Shown here one piece after another: positions 7,826-15,540 of a DNA stretch of 64,000 nucleotides. Position 1 is the stretch's first letter. Each line of letters starts with the position of its first letter. The notes under the pieces are model-generated. The model made no database searches. It was not told the DNA's origin and saw only the letters and a list, made by a program, of their open reading frames with translations. This DNA comes from Devosia ureilytica. GTDB lineage: Bacteria; Pseudomonadota; Alphaproteobacteria; Rhizobiales; Devosiaceae. The stretch spans positions 56,653-120,652 of the forward strand of contig NZ_JAMZCU010000007.1 of assembly GCF_024273195.1 (NCBI RefSeq). Direction: 5' to 3'. Position numbers and translations under genes: made by a program.

Positions 7826-9097
7826 TCACCCCCTGAAGGTGTTCTCCGCGATGGAGGCCGGTTTCATCTCGATAGAAAATCCGGCGCGTTCCGGCGGCAT
7901 ATAGGCGGCACCCTTGATCACGCAGGGATCAAGGAAGTGTTCGTGCAGGTGATCGACATATTCGATCACCCTGCCCTGCCGCGTGCCCGAGACGACGAGA
8001 TAGTCGATCATCGAGAGATGCTGCACATATTCGCAGAGACCAACGCCGCCGGCATGGGGCCAGACCGGCTTGCCGTATTTGGCGGCCATCAGCAGCACGG
8101 ACAGCACTTCATTCAACCCGCCGATACGGCAGGCGTCGATCTGGACCACGTCAATGGCGTCGCGGGTGATGAACTGCTTGAAGAGGATGCGGTTCTGGCA
8201 CATTTCGCCAGTGGCGACCTTTACCGGCGCAATGGCTTCGCGGATCTTGCGGTGGCCCTCCACATCGTCGGGACTGGTGGGCTCCTCGATGAAGTAGGGT
8301 TCAAACCTCTGGAGAGCATTGACCCAGTCAATCGCCAGATCGACCTCCCAGACCTGATTGGCATCGATCATCAGGTAGCGGTCCGGCCCCATGATCGAGC
8401 GGACGATTTCGAGGCGGCGAATGTCGTCGTCGAGGTCGCGGCCGACCTTCATTTTGATATGGGTGAAGCCGGCCTCGACGGCCTCGCTCGCCAGCCGCGT
8501 CAGCTTTTCGTTGGAATAGCCCAGCCAGCCGGCCGAGGTGGTGTAGCAGGGATAGCCCTCAGCCCGCAGACGAGCGATGCGCTCGGCCTTGCCCGGCTCG
8601 GCCGATTTGAAGATGGCCAGCGCTTCCTCGGGTGTGATGGCGTCCGTGAGGTAGCGGAAATCCACGATGGAGACGAGCTGTTCGGGGCTCATTTCGCTGA
8701 CATAGAGCCAGACGGGCTTTTTGGCGCGCTTGGCAAGCAGGTCCCAGACTGCGTTGACCACGGCCCCGGTGGCCAAGTGCATGGCGCCCTTGTCGGGCCC
8801 GATCCAGCGCAGCTGACTGTCGCCGGTCATGTGGCGCCAGAAGCGGCCCGGATTTTCCTCCACCCAGTCGAGATCGAGACCGACGACCCGGTCGGTCAGC
8901 GCGATAAGGGCGGCGCAGACCACTTCATTGCCCCGACCAATGGTGAAGGTCAGGCCATGGCCATCATAATCTCCGTCGGTGCCGAGCACGACATAGGCCG
9001 CGGAGTAGTCAGGGTCCGGGTTCATAGCGTCCGAGCCGTCGAGCGAGGCCGACGTGGGGAAGCGCAGGTCGTGGGTGGTGAGGGAAGTGATCTTCAT
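7826..9097 (-). CDS. L-fuconate dehydratase (enolase superfamily)
   Basis: This 423-residue enzyme is a mandelate racemase-subgroup member. It carries the KxK catalytic pair (IKMKVGRD, about residue 215), metal ligands in MIDANQVWEVD, EEPTSPDD and ATGEMCQNR, and the HAGGVGLCEY histidine segment near residue 345. These match L-fuconate dehydratase, which converts L-fuconate to 2-keto-3-deoxy-L-fuconate. The MKITSL start was chosen over a longer frame because it matches the family N-terminus and leaves only a 13-base gap to the upstream SDR gene. It is the last gene of an operon with an SDR and an ABC sugar importer. Confidence 0.85.
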   Translation of the reverse strand: MKITSLTTHDLRFPTSASLDGSDAMNPDPDYSAAYVVLGTDGDYDGHGLTFTIGRGNEVVCAALIALTDRVVGLDLDWVEENPGRFWRHMTGDSQLRWIGPDKGAMHLATGAVVNAVWDLLAKRAKKPVWLYVSEMSPEQLVSIVDFRYLTDAITPEEALAIFKSAEPGKAERIARLRAEGYPCYTTSAGWLGYSNEKLTRLASEAVEAGFTHIKMKVGRDLDDDIRRLEIVRSIMGPDRYLMIDANQVWEVDLAIDWVNALQRFEPYFIEEPTSPDDVEGHRKIREAIAPVKVATGEMCQNRILFKQFITRDAIDVVQIDACRIGGLNEVLSVLLMAAKYGKPVWPHAGGVGLCEYVQHLSMIDYLVVSGTRQGRVIEYVDHLHEHFLDPCVIKGAAYMPPERAGFSIEMKPASIAENTFRG

Positions 9098-9110
9098 GTC
9101 GCTTCGTGGC

Positions 9111-9842
9111 TCACGCCGTCCAGCCGCCATCGATGATGTGCACCTGTCCCGTCGTGTAGGTGGCGCCAGCCAGATAGACCGCGAGGTCAGCAATTTCGTC
9201 GGGCCGGGCGATGCGGCCGATGGGTTGGCGGGCGATGAAGGCCTTCTTGGCAGCCTCAAAATCGCCGGTGGCGTGCCAGCGCTGATGGAGGCTCGGGCTA
9301 TCCACCGTGCCCGGGCAGATGGCGTTCACGCGGATGCCATGGGTTGTGTAGTCGGCGGCGATGGACTTGGTGAGGCCAACCACGGCGGCCTTGGAAATGG
9401 TATAGGCGGCACGATTGGGCACGCCTTTGATCGAGCTTGCCACGGTCGCCATATTGATGATGGCGCCATCGCGGCGTGCCAGCATCTGCGGCAGCACCGC
9501 CTGGCACATGCGGACCTGCGCCCGGACATTGAGGTTGAGGGCAAAGTCGAGATCGTCGTCGCTCATTTCGAGCACCGTGCCCGAATGCACCACGCCAGCG
9601 CAGTTAAAAAGCACGTCGATGTGACCGATTTCGGCTACCGCCACATGCACCGCATCGCTCGACAACACGTCGAGCACGCGGGTCGTCACATCGGGCACAG
9701 CATCCAGTTCGTCCAGCAGGGCCGCGTTGATATCGGTGGCGATCACCTTGGCCCCGGCCCGCGCAAAGGCTTCGGCCGAGGCTCGACCAATGCCCTGGGC
9801 GGCGGCGGTGATAAGAACGAACTTTCCTGTCAGGTCGGCCAT
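9111..9842 (-). CDS. SDR oxidoreductase, probable 2-keto-3-deoxy-L-fuconate dehydrogenase
   Basis: This 243-residue classical short-chain dehydrogenase has the nucleotide loop TAAAQGIG near residues 12-19, NCAG near 80, the YTISK catalytic Tyr/Lys pair and a C-terminal IIDGGWTA. In the non-phosphorylative fucose route an SDR oxidises 2-keto-3-deoxy-L-fuconate to the 2,4-diketo acid, and the neighbouring fuconate dehydratase makes that substrate. The specific function is inferred from this pairing. ATG at 9842 gives the family start MADLTGK; a longer frame from 9884 has no support. Confidence 0.8.
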   Translation of the reverse strand: MADLTGKFVLITAAAQGIGRASAEAFARAGAKVIATDINAALLDELDAVPDVTTRVLDVLSSDAVHVAVAEIGHIDVLFNCAGVVHSGTVLEMSDDDLDFALNLNVRAQVRMCQAVLPQMLARRDGAIINMATVASSIKGVPNRAAYTISKAAVVGLTKSIAADYTTHGIRVNAICPGTVDSPSLHQRWHATGDFEAAKKAFIARQPIGRIARPDEIADLAVYLAGATYTTGQVHIIDGGWTA

Positions 9843-9945
9843 AATTTCCGAACGCTTTGGTCGTTGAACAAAAAGCGGCCCCACCTCGGCGGGGCCAGTT
9901 GCCGAACCCCGCTTGTGCCAGCAGGGATCGTCGGGAGGTATCGAT

Positions 9946-9978
9946 ATGCTGCCGGGACGGATTCCGCCCCGGCAGCAT
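9946..9978 (-). terminator. Strong intercistronic stem-loop after the sugar-binding protein gene
   Basis: Arms ATGCTGCCGGG (9946-9956) and CCCGGCAGCAT (9968-9978) pair perfectly, with further CGG/CCG pairing in the 11-base loop. It begins five bases past the stop of the binding-protein gene in the direction of transcription. There is no T-run on the leftward transcript, so it is better seen as an mRNA 3'-end stabiliser or partial terminator between the transport and catabolic genes than as a full terminator. Confidence 0.6.
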
Positions 9979-9982
9979 GCGC

Positions 9983-10924
9983 TTATTTCAGGAATTCGGC
10001 TACATTGTCCGCAGTGACAACGTCATTACCGGTGTAGATGATTTCATCAACGGTTTCGCCATTGACGATGGAAAGCAGCGTGTCCATCGACACGACGCCC
10101 ATTTCGTAGGGGCGCTGACCGACCAGACCGTGCGCATAGCCTTCGCTGAGCAGTTCGAGCTGCTGGGGAAGGGTATCCGCCACGACCAGCGCCAGGGCGC
10201 CGCTGTCGACATCGGCCTTGTACTGGTCAACGAAGTTCTTCCACCCATCAGGAGCGAACATCGGCCAGCCACCGACCGGCACGATGGCCTTGATGTCGGG
10301 ATTGGCCGTCTTGAGATCGCCCATCTGCTGCACGGCGAGTGCGATGTCGTCGTTCGAGAAGGTCGGCGAGCCGGGCACTTCGGTCCAGTTGGAGCCGGCA
10401 AGGGCCTCACGGACGCCATCAACGCGCAGCGCCAGGTTCGGAGCAGCAGCGCCGCCCGAGATCATGCCATAGGTGCCGCCATCGGGGGCCACCTGCAGCA
10501 GGAGCTTGCCCAGATCGACGCCGAACAGCTTGTTGTCGGTACCGACATAAGCCGTGCGGGTGCTGTCGGGAGCATCGGAGTCAAAGGTGATGACCGCAAT
10601 GCCCGCTGCGGTGGCGCGGTCGATGACGGTGGTGGCAGCAGCGATGTCGGACACAGAGATGGCCAGACCATCGACGCCCTGGGTGATCAGATCTTCAATG
10701 ATCTGAGCCTGGGTCGTAGCTTCATGTTCCACCGGGCCGATGTAAAGGCAGGTGACATTGCCCAGTTCGGCAGCGCGCGCTTCGCAACCGTCGCGCGTGA
10801 GGTCGAAGAACGGGTTGTTCATCGCCTTGGGGACGACGGCAAAGGTATAGGTGTCCTGGGCAATTGCAGTGCCGCCGAGGAACAGTGTGGCAATCGTGCC
10901 GAGCACGATGGCTGTCTTGGTCAT
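9983..10924 (-). CDS. Sugar ABC transporter periplasmic binding protein (RbsB type)
   Basis: This 313-residue protein starts with a signal peptide (MTKTAIVLGTIATLFLGG, cleavage expected after AIA). Two alpha/beta lobes of the Peripla_BP_4 type follow. Such proteins capture a monosaccharide in the periplasm and deliver it to the permease. GGAGGAGAC lies just before the ATG. It lies downstream of the ATPase and permease genes and is flanked by hairpins on both sides, an arrangement often seen where the binding protein must be made in excess. L-fucose or a related sugar is the likely ligand from the adjacent enzymes. Confidence 0.88.
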   Translation of the reverse strand: MTKTAIVLGTIATLFLGGTAIAQDTYTFAVVPKAMNNPFFDLTRDGCEARAAELGNVTCLYIGPVEHEATTQAQIIEDLITQGVDGLAISVSDIAAATTVIDRATAAGIAVITFDSDAPDSTRTAYVGTDNKLFGVDLGKLLLQVAPDGGTYGMISGGAAAPNLALRVDGVREALAGSNWTEVPGSPTFSNDDIALAVQQMGDLKTANPDIKAIVPVGGWPMFAPDGWKNFVDQYKADVDSGALALVVADTLPQQLELLSEGYAHGLVGQRPYEMGVVSMDTLLSIVNGETVDEIIYTGNDVVTADNVAEFLK

Positions 10925-10971
10925 GATTAGTCTCCTCCAAAAGGCCTGCCATTGGGCAAGCCGCTCCTTTT

Positions 10972-10993
10972 GCCGGCGAACAATTCCGCCGGC
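10972..10993 (-). repeat. Stem-loop in the gap before the sugar-binding protein gene
   Basis: Arms GCCGGCG (10972-10978) and CGCCGGC (10987-10993) enclose eight bases. It lies in the 123-base gap between the permease and the binding-protein genes. With the hairpin at 9946-9978 it brackets the binding-protein message and could define a stable processed mRNA. Confidence 0.5.
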
Positions 10994-11047
10994 CTCCCGA
11001 CACCCTGCACGGACCCCTCGGCCGCGCAGGGCGATTTCGATGTTTCT

Positions 11048-12079
11048 TCAGCCGTTGCGCGACGAGCGCAGCCGGTCCACCAGCACAGCAGCGACGATGA
11101 TTGCGCCCACCAGTGTCTGTTGCCAGTACGGGTCGACGCGAGCCAGCACCAGGCCGTTGCGGATCACCTCGATGAGAACGCAGCCGATGATCGCGCCCGC
11201 CGCGCCGCCAACGCCGCCCGCCAGATTGGCACCGCCGATCACCGCCGCGGCAATGATAGTCAGCTCGTATGCCGTGGCCAGATTGGCGGGGGCCGAGCCA
11301 AGCCAGCCCGAGATGATGATACCATTGATACCGGCCGCGACCGAGCACAGCACATAGACCTGGATCTTGACCCGGTCGACATTGACGCCGGTGAGACGCC
11401 CCGCATTCTCATTGCTGCCGATGGCAAAGACATGCTTGCCCCAGGCGGTGTGGTTGAGCGCCACCCACATGACTGCGGCGCAGATCACCAGGTAGAGAAA
11501 CGACACCGGCACCACGTCGAACAGCTTGCCAGCCGTCACGGCCAGGAACAGTTCCTTGTCCGGCCCCGCCGGAAAAGTCCCGCGACCCTGCGTGGTCACA
11601 TAGACAAGCCCGCGCACCATGGAGAGCGTCCCCAGTGTGGTCACGAACGGACTGAGTTTGAGCTTGGCGATGGCCAGCCCGTTGAACAATCCTACGGCCG
11701 CAGCGGCCAAGAGACCTGCCACCAGCGCCACGGCCAATGCACTCCCTGGAAAGGGATAGAACTGGGCGGTATTCAGCGCGTTCATCGTCAGCGAGGTGAT
11801 GGTGGCCGAAAGGGCAATGGTCGAGCCAACCGAGAGGTCAATGCCCCCGGTAATGATGACCAGCGTTATGCCCAGCGTCGCAATGGCGATGAAGGAGAAA
11901 TTGCGGGTGATGTTGGAAATGTTGCCGCCGGTCATAAAATTGGGCGACAGCAGACTCATGACCACGATGAGCACCACCAACGCCGCCAGCACATAGGCCG
12001 ATTGGCTGGCGAGAAACCCGCGCTGCCAGAAGCGGGTGCGCCCCACATTGGTGAAACTTGACGTATGGACCTGCGACAT
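11048..12079 (-). CDS. Sugar ABC transporter permease (RbsC type)
   Basis: This 343-residue inner-membrane protein has many hydrophobic segments and conserved BPD_transp_2 features (GGIDLSVGS near residue 80, GLFNGLAIAKLKLSPFVTTLG near 130, IGSNENAGRLTGV near 220). It forms the channel of an RbsABC-type monosaccharide importer. The ATG at 12079 shares its A with the upstream ATPase stop (TGATG), so translation is coupled; the preceding GTG at 12082 is an alternative. Confidence 0.9.
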   Translation of the reverse strand: MSQVHTSSFTNVGRTRFWQRGFLASQSAYVLAALVVLIVVMSLLSPNFMTGGNISNITRNFSFIAIATLGITLVIITGGIDLSVGSTIALSATITSLTMNALNTAQFYPFPGSALAVALVAGLLAAAAVGLFNGLAIAKLKLSPFVTTLGTLSMVRGLVYVTTQGRGTFPAGPDKELFLAVTAGKLFDVVPVSFLYLVICAAVMWVALNHTAWGKHVFAIGSNENAGRLTGVNVDRVKIQVYVLCSVAAGINGIIISGWLGSAPANLATAYELTIIAAAVIGGANLAGGVGGAAGAIIGCVLIEVIRNGLVLARVDPYWQQTLVGAIIVAAVLVDRLRSSRNG

Positions 12080-12849
12080 CACGCGGCCTCCTTGGCGCCG
12101 GTGATCAACGCGGTTACTTCTTCGGGTGACGAGGCGGCGATAGGCTTGTCGGCGACCTTGGTGCCGCGCCGCATGACAATCACCCGCTCGCAGACCGCGA
12201 AGACATCGGGCATGCGGTGGGAGATCAGGATCACCGCGATCCCGGCATCCTTGAGACGGTGGATCAGGTTGAGCACTTCGGCGACTTGGCGCACCGAAAT
12301 GGCGGCGGTCGGCTCATCCATCAGGATCAGCTTTGCATCCGATAGTCGCGTGCGCGCGATGGCCACGGCCTGGCGTTGTCCGCCCGACATCTGCCGAACA
12401 TAGTCACCCGCGCGGGTCTCGGACTTAAGTTCGTCGAACAATTCCTCGGCCCGAGCCTGCATGTCTGCGTGACGCAGGAAGCGGAACGGCCCCACCTGGC
12501 GCTTGAGCTCGCGTCCGAGGAAAATGTTCTCGGCGGCCGTCAGGTTATCGGCCAGCGCGAGATCCTGATAGACGGTCTCGATGCCCAGGCGCCTTGCCTC
12601 AGCGGGGCTGTGGATCTGGGCGTGGTCGCCCGCAAATCGCAGTGCGCCGGCGGTGGGCTGATAAATGCCGGAAATGATCTTGACCAGCGTGGACTTGCCC
12701 GCGCCATTGTCGCCCATCAGCCCCACGACTTCACCGGGCCGCACAGAAAAGCTGACGTCGGACAGGGCCCTGATGGCCCCGAACTCCTTGGTCACGCCCG
12801 TTAATTCCAAAAGTGCCAACATGTCCTCCCTTTGTTGGCGGGCAGTCAT
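12079..12849 (-). CDS. Sugar ABC transporter ATP-binding protein (single cassette)
   Basis: This 256-residue ATPase has Walker A GDNGAGKST, signature MSGGQRQAVAIART and Walker B LILMDEPTAA. It energises the adjacent RbsC-type permease. It has one nucleotide-binding domain, like FrcA of fructose importers, rather than the duplicated RbsA form. ATG at 12849 has GGGAAGG nine bases upstream; ATG at 12822, with a close AGGGAGG, is an alternative nine residues shorter. It is the first gene of an operon ending in fuconate dehydratase. Confidence 0.88.
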   Translation of the reverse strand: MTARQQREDMLALLELTGVTKEFGAIRALSDVSFSVRPGEVVGLMGDNGAGKSTLVKIISGIYQPTAGALRFAGDHAQIHSPAEARRLGIETVYQDLALADNLTAAENIFLGRELKRQVGPFRFLRHADMQARAEELFDELKSETRAGDYVRQMSGGQRQAVAIARTRLSDAKLILMDEPTAAISVRQVAEVLNLIHRLKDAGIAVILISHRMPDVFAVCERVIVMRRGTKVADKPIAASSPEEVTALITGAKEAA

Positions 12850-13055
12850 TTGGATCAGCCTTCCCACCCCGAAGGGCGAACCGCGCACCGCGTCATTGCG
12901 CGGATGCCGGACGGCTCCATCCATTGCCGGTCCTCCCCCGGCAAGAGTGAAATCGTTACCACGCGCTTAATTATATTACAATATGATAAATTCGATCCGC
13001 GTTTGAGCGGTGTGATCGACGCTTCAGCTAACGAGACCCCCGCCGACCTGTCAAG

Positions 13056-13066
13056 TGGTCAGACCA
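13056..13066. promoter_or_regulatory. GntR/FadR-type operator candidate
   Basis: TGGTCAGACCA is a perfect palindrome around a central A and has the TGGT-ACCA form bound by FadR-subfamily GntR regulators. It is 48 bases before the GntR gene and in the divergent region shared with the ABC/fuconate operon, so it could control both directions. An AT-rich stretch (12970-12990) toward the ABC operon may hold its promoter. Confidence 0.6.
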
Positions 13067-13113
13067 GTAGACAGAATTTGGTGGCGAAGCTATGAGACGA
13101 GAAAGAGGGCACG

Positions 13114-13806
13114 ATGAAGCTTCAGGCCGTATCCAACCGCAAACTCTATATCCAGATCGCCGACCAGATCCGCGATCAGATCCATGCCGGCGAAGTCGAA
13201 CCGGGGCGGCAATTGCCATCCGAACGCGATCTGGCGCTGAGCCTTGGAGTGTCCCGCCCCACTGTGCGCGAGGCGCTGATTGCGCTTGAAGTGGCCGGGC
13301 TGGTCGAGGTGCGCGTCGGGGTTGGTGCCTTTGTGCGCAAACGCGAAAACGCCAGTGAGGCCCTGCCGGAAATGAATGCCTCGCCGCTCGAAATCATGGC
13401 GGTTCGGCGCCTGCTGGAGCCCGAGGCGGCGGCACTGGCCAGCCAGAACCTATCGGCCGAAGGTCAGGCGCGGCTGGCTGAAACGCTCAGGCGAATGCGG
13501 GCCGAAAACCAGCAAGGTCAATGGTCAGCCGAGAGCGACCGGACCCTGCACATGACCTTGGCCGACGCGTGCGGCAATGCCCTGCTGCGCGAAATGCTCG
13601 ACGGTTTGTGGAATTCTCGGCAAGGCGCCGTGGACACGCGGTTTCACCAGCACCTGGCGGATATTGGTGAGGTTCGGGACCATATCCTGGCGGACCATGA
13701 AGCCATTGTTGCCGCCGTGCTCAGCGGCAATGCCGAGGCGTCCCGGACCGCCATGGCGCGGCACTTGGCGTTTGCATCCGAGGCCATGCTGGAAACCTGG
13801 GAATAA
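13114..13806 (+). CDS. GntR family regulator, FadR subfamily (FCD domain)
   Basis: This 230-residue protein has an N-terminal winged helix at about residues 8-70 (QIADQIRDQIHAGEVEPG, then GVSRPTVREALIALEVAGLVE) and a helical FCD ligand domain containing conserved histidines. Regulators of this type usually sense organic or sugar acids and repress adjacent catabolic genes. A TGGTCAGACCA palindrome sits 48 bases upstream, between it and the divergent ABC/fuconate dehydratase operon. It likely represses that operon, with a deoxy-sugar acid as a plausible inducer. GAGACGAGAAAGAGG precedes the ATG. Confidence 0.88.
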   Translation: MKLQAVSNRKLYIQIADQIRDQIHAGEVEPGRQLPSERDLALSLGVSRPTVREALIALEVAGLVEVRVGVGAFVRKRENASEALPEMNASPLEIMAVRRLLEPEAAALASQNLSAEGQARLAETLRRMRAENQQGQWSAESDRTLHMTLADACGNALLREMLDGLWNSRQGAVDTRFHQHLADIGEVRDHILADHEAIVAAVLSGNAEASRTAMARHLAFASEAMLETWE

Positions 13807-13839
13807 ACGCTCGATCATATTACCGTTGCTGGAAACGCT

Positions 13840-14559
13840 CTAGCGGGCCAACAGCGCCGCTTTCAATGCCGCCACCTGGGCCTGACTGGTGTTGCGCCGC
13901 GCGGGGCTGGCAAAGCCCAGTTGCGCGGCCGGAGCGCTATCGGGCGCGGCTGGCTCCCCACAGGCGCCATGCACAAACTCGAGCGGCGCCACATCAAGGA
14001 TGTTTCCAACTGTCGTGGCATTGATGCCTGACCCGGCCATGATGGTGAGGCGACCATCGGCCAACTGATGCATCAGGGCGAGGTCTGCAAGGCCCTCGGG
14101 GGCAGTGCGAGCCCGGCCCGAAGTGAGAATTGTATCAAAGCCCAGCGCCACTGCCTGTTCCACGGCCTCGGCCAGATCGGGCACGAGGTCCACGGCACGG
14201 TGGAGGGTCTTGTCCATTTCCCCGGCCTCATCGGTCAGGCGTTCAAGCGTTTCGATATCGAGCCGCCCATCGGGCAAGCTCGCGCCCAGCACAACGCCGC
14301 CAAGGCCGGCCCGCCGCGCAGCGTCGATGTCGCCGAGCATGGCATCCACGTCATCAGCATCAAAAACAAAATCCCCGGCGCGCGGTCTGATCATGGCGCG
14401 GACCGGCACCGGAGCCCTGGCCGCCAATGCCAGCAGCCCCGGCATGGGCGTCAGCCCGCCCAATTCGAGCACAGAGCACAATTCCACCCGGTCGGCGCCA
14501 CCGGCAATTGCAGCGGCAAGCCCCTTGGCATCATCGACGCAAATCTCGAGAAGGGTCAT
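13840..14559 (-). CDS. cutC: CutC family protein (TIM barrel)
   Basis: This 239-residue protein matches CutC: LEICVDD at the start, GADRVELCS near residue 24, VRAMIRPRAGDF near 60 and the C-terminal IMAGSGINATTV and EFVHGAC segments. CutC was named for copper homeostasis in E. coli, but that role is disputed and the fold is a TIM barrel without a clear copper site. Here its ATG overlaps the stop of a ROK kinase gene (ATGA) at the end of a TRAP operon, which fits a sugar-related role better. A much longer upstream extension of the frame was rejected because it runs antiparallel to no start signal and through the ROK gene. Confidence 0.88.
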   Translation of the reverse strand: MTLLEICVDDAKGLAAAIAGGADRVELCSVLELGGLTPMPGLLALAARAPVPVRAMIRPRAGDFVFDADDVDAMLGDIDAARRAGLGGVVLGASLPDGRLDIETLERLTDEAGEMDKTLHRAVDLVPDLAEAVEQAVALGFDTILTSGRARTAPEGLADLALMHQLADGRLTIMAGSGINATTVGNILDVAPLEFVHGACGEPAAPDSAPAAQLGFASPARRNTSQAQVAALKAALLAR

Positions 14560-15470
14560 GCGGCGTGCTCCGAAAAGGCGAGGCTTGCGGCTCCAATCAG
14601 GCCAGCATCCACGGTCAATTGCGCCGGCACCACCAGCGGGCGGCCGATCTGGCGCAGGATACGTCCGCGGACCGCTGCGTCTAGCCGCGCGATCAGCGCA
14701 TGGGCATTGCCCAGCCCGCCGCCGACGGGAATAATATCGGGGCCGATGATATTGACCGCAAGGGCCAGCGGCACCGAAACCAGCTCCACATGGAGGTCTA
14801 CGGTCTGGCTTGCGGCGGCGTCGCCGGTCTCCCAACCCGCGATGATGGCTGTGCTGGGCAGATCGGTTCCATGCATTTGCCGGTGCAACTTCTCGATGCC
14901 GCGGGCGCCACCAATGGTATCGACGCAACCCAACTGCCCGCAGCCGCAGGCAAAGTGCGGTACCTCATAGGGCGGCACACTGACTTTGGTGGCCACGGCA
15001 GTGCCATGGCCCCATTCGCCCGACAGGCCACCTGCGCCACGAAACAGGCGCCCATCGGCGACAATGCCGCCGCCAACGCCAGTGCCCAGTATAGCGCCGA
15101 ACACCACGCGATGCCCGCGCCCTGCCCCGGCAAAGGCTTCGGCCAGGGCAAAGCAATCGGCGTCATTGGCCACCAGCACAGCGCGCCCCAATCGTTCGCC
15201 GAGGTCGCTCGCCAGATTGCGCCCATCGATGCAGGGAATGTTGGCGACGGTGGTGATGCCGGTTTCGGGATCGACAACGCCCGTGACCGATATGGAGACG
15301 GCGCTGTTTGCTGGGGCGCCACCCGCCTCGATCAGCCCGGCAATGGCTTGAACAAAACCTGCAAAATCGTCGCGCGGCGTCGGAACCCGGCCAATCGTGG
15401 TCAAGGCACCAGGGCCGGTAGCGGTCGCGGCCTTGATGGTGGTGCCGCCAATATCGAAACAGGTGATCAT
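14556..15470 (-). CDS. ROK family sugar kinase
   Basis: This 304-residue protein has the N-terminal phosphate loop FDIGGTTIKAA, a second GVVDPETG loop, GTGVGGGIV and the ROK zinc cluster CGCGQLGC. No DNA-binding domain is present, so it is an enzyme rather than a repressor. ROK kinases phosphorylate glucose, fructose, N-acetylmannosamine, N-acetylglucosamine and similar sugars. It lies between a TRAP transporter and cutC on one strand, and a DapA/NanA-type lyase is divergent nearby. This resembles sialic acid loci, but the substrate is not established. ATG at 15470 matches the family start. Confidence 0.85.
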   Translation of the reverse strand: MITCFDIGGTTIKAATATGPGALTTIGRVPTPRDDFAGFVQAIAGLIEAGGAPANSAVSISVTGVVDPETGITTVANIPCIDGRNLASDLGERLGRAVLVANDADCFALAEAFAGAGRGHRVVFGAILGTGVGGGIVADGRLFRGAGGLSGEWGHGTAVATKVSVPPYEVPHFACGCGQLGCVDTIGGARGIEKLHRQMHGTDLPSTAIIAGWETGDAAASQTVDLHVELVSVPLALAVNIIGPDIIPVGGGLGNAHALIARLDAAVRGRILRQIGRPLVVPAQLTVDAGLIGAASLAFSEHAA

Positions 15471-15540
15471 ATGCAGGCCCTTTGGCCGCATTTATTCCGG
15501 TTGCACCCGCACTATCAAGCGTGGGCGCAGCTAAAATCGG

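Noticed and set aside
9098..9259. N-terminal extension of fuconate dehydratase
   Set aside because: It overlaps the SDR gene and adds residues unlike the enolase-superfamily start.
14560..14928. N-terminal extension of CutC
   Set aside because: The extra 123 residues overlap the ROK kinase gene on the same strand in another frame, and the ATGA junction gives the normal CutC start.
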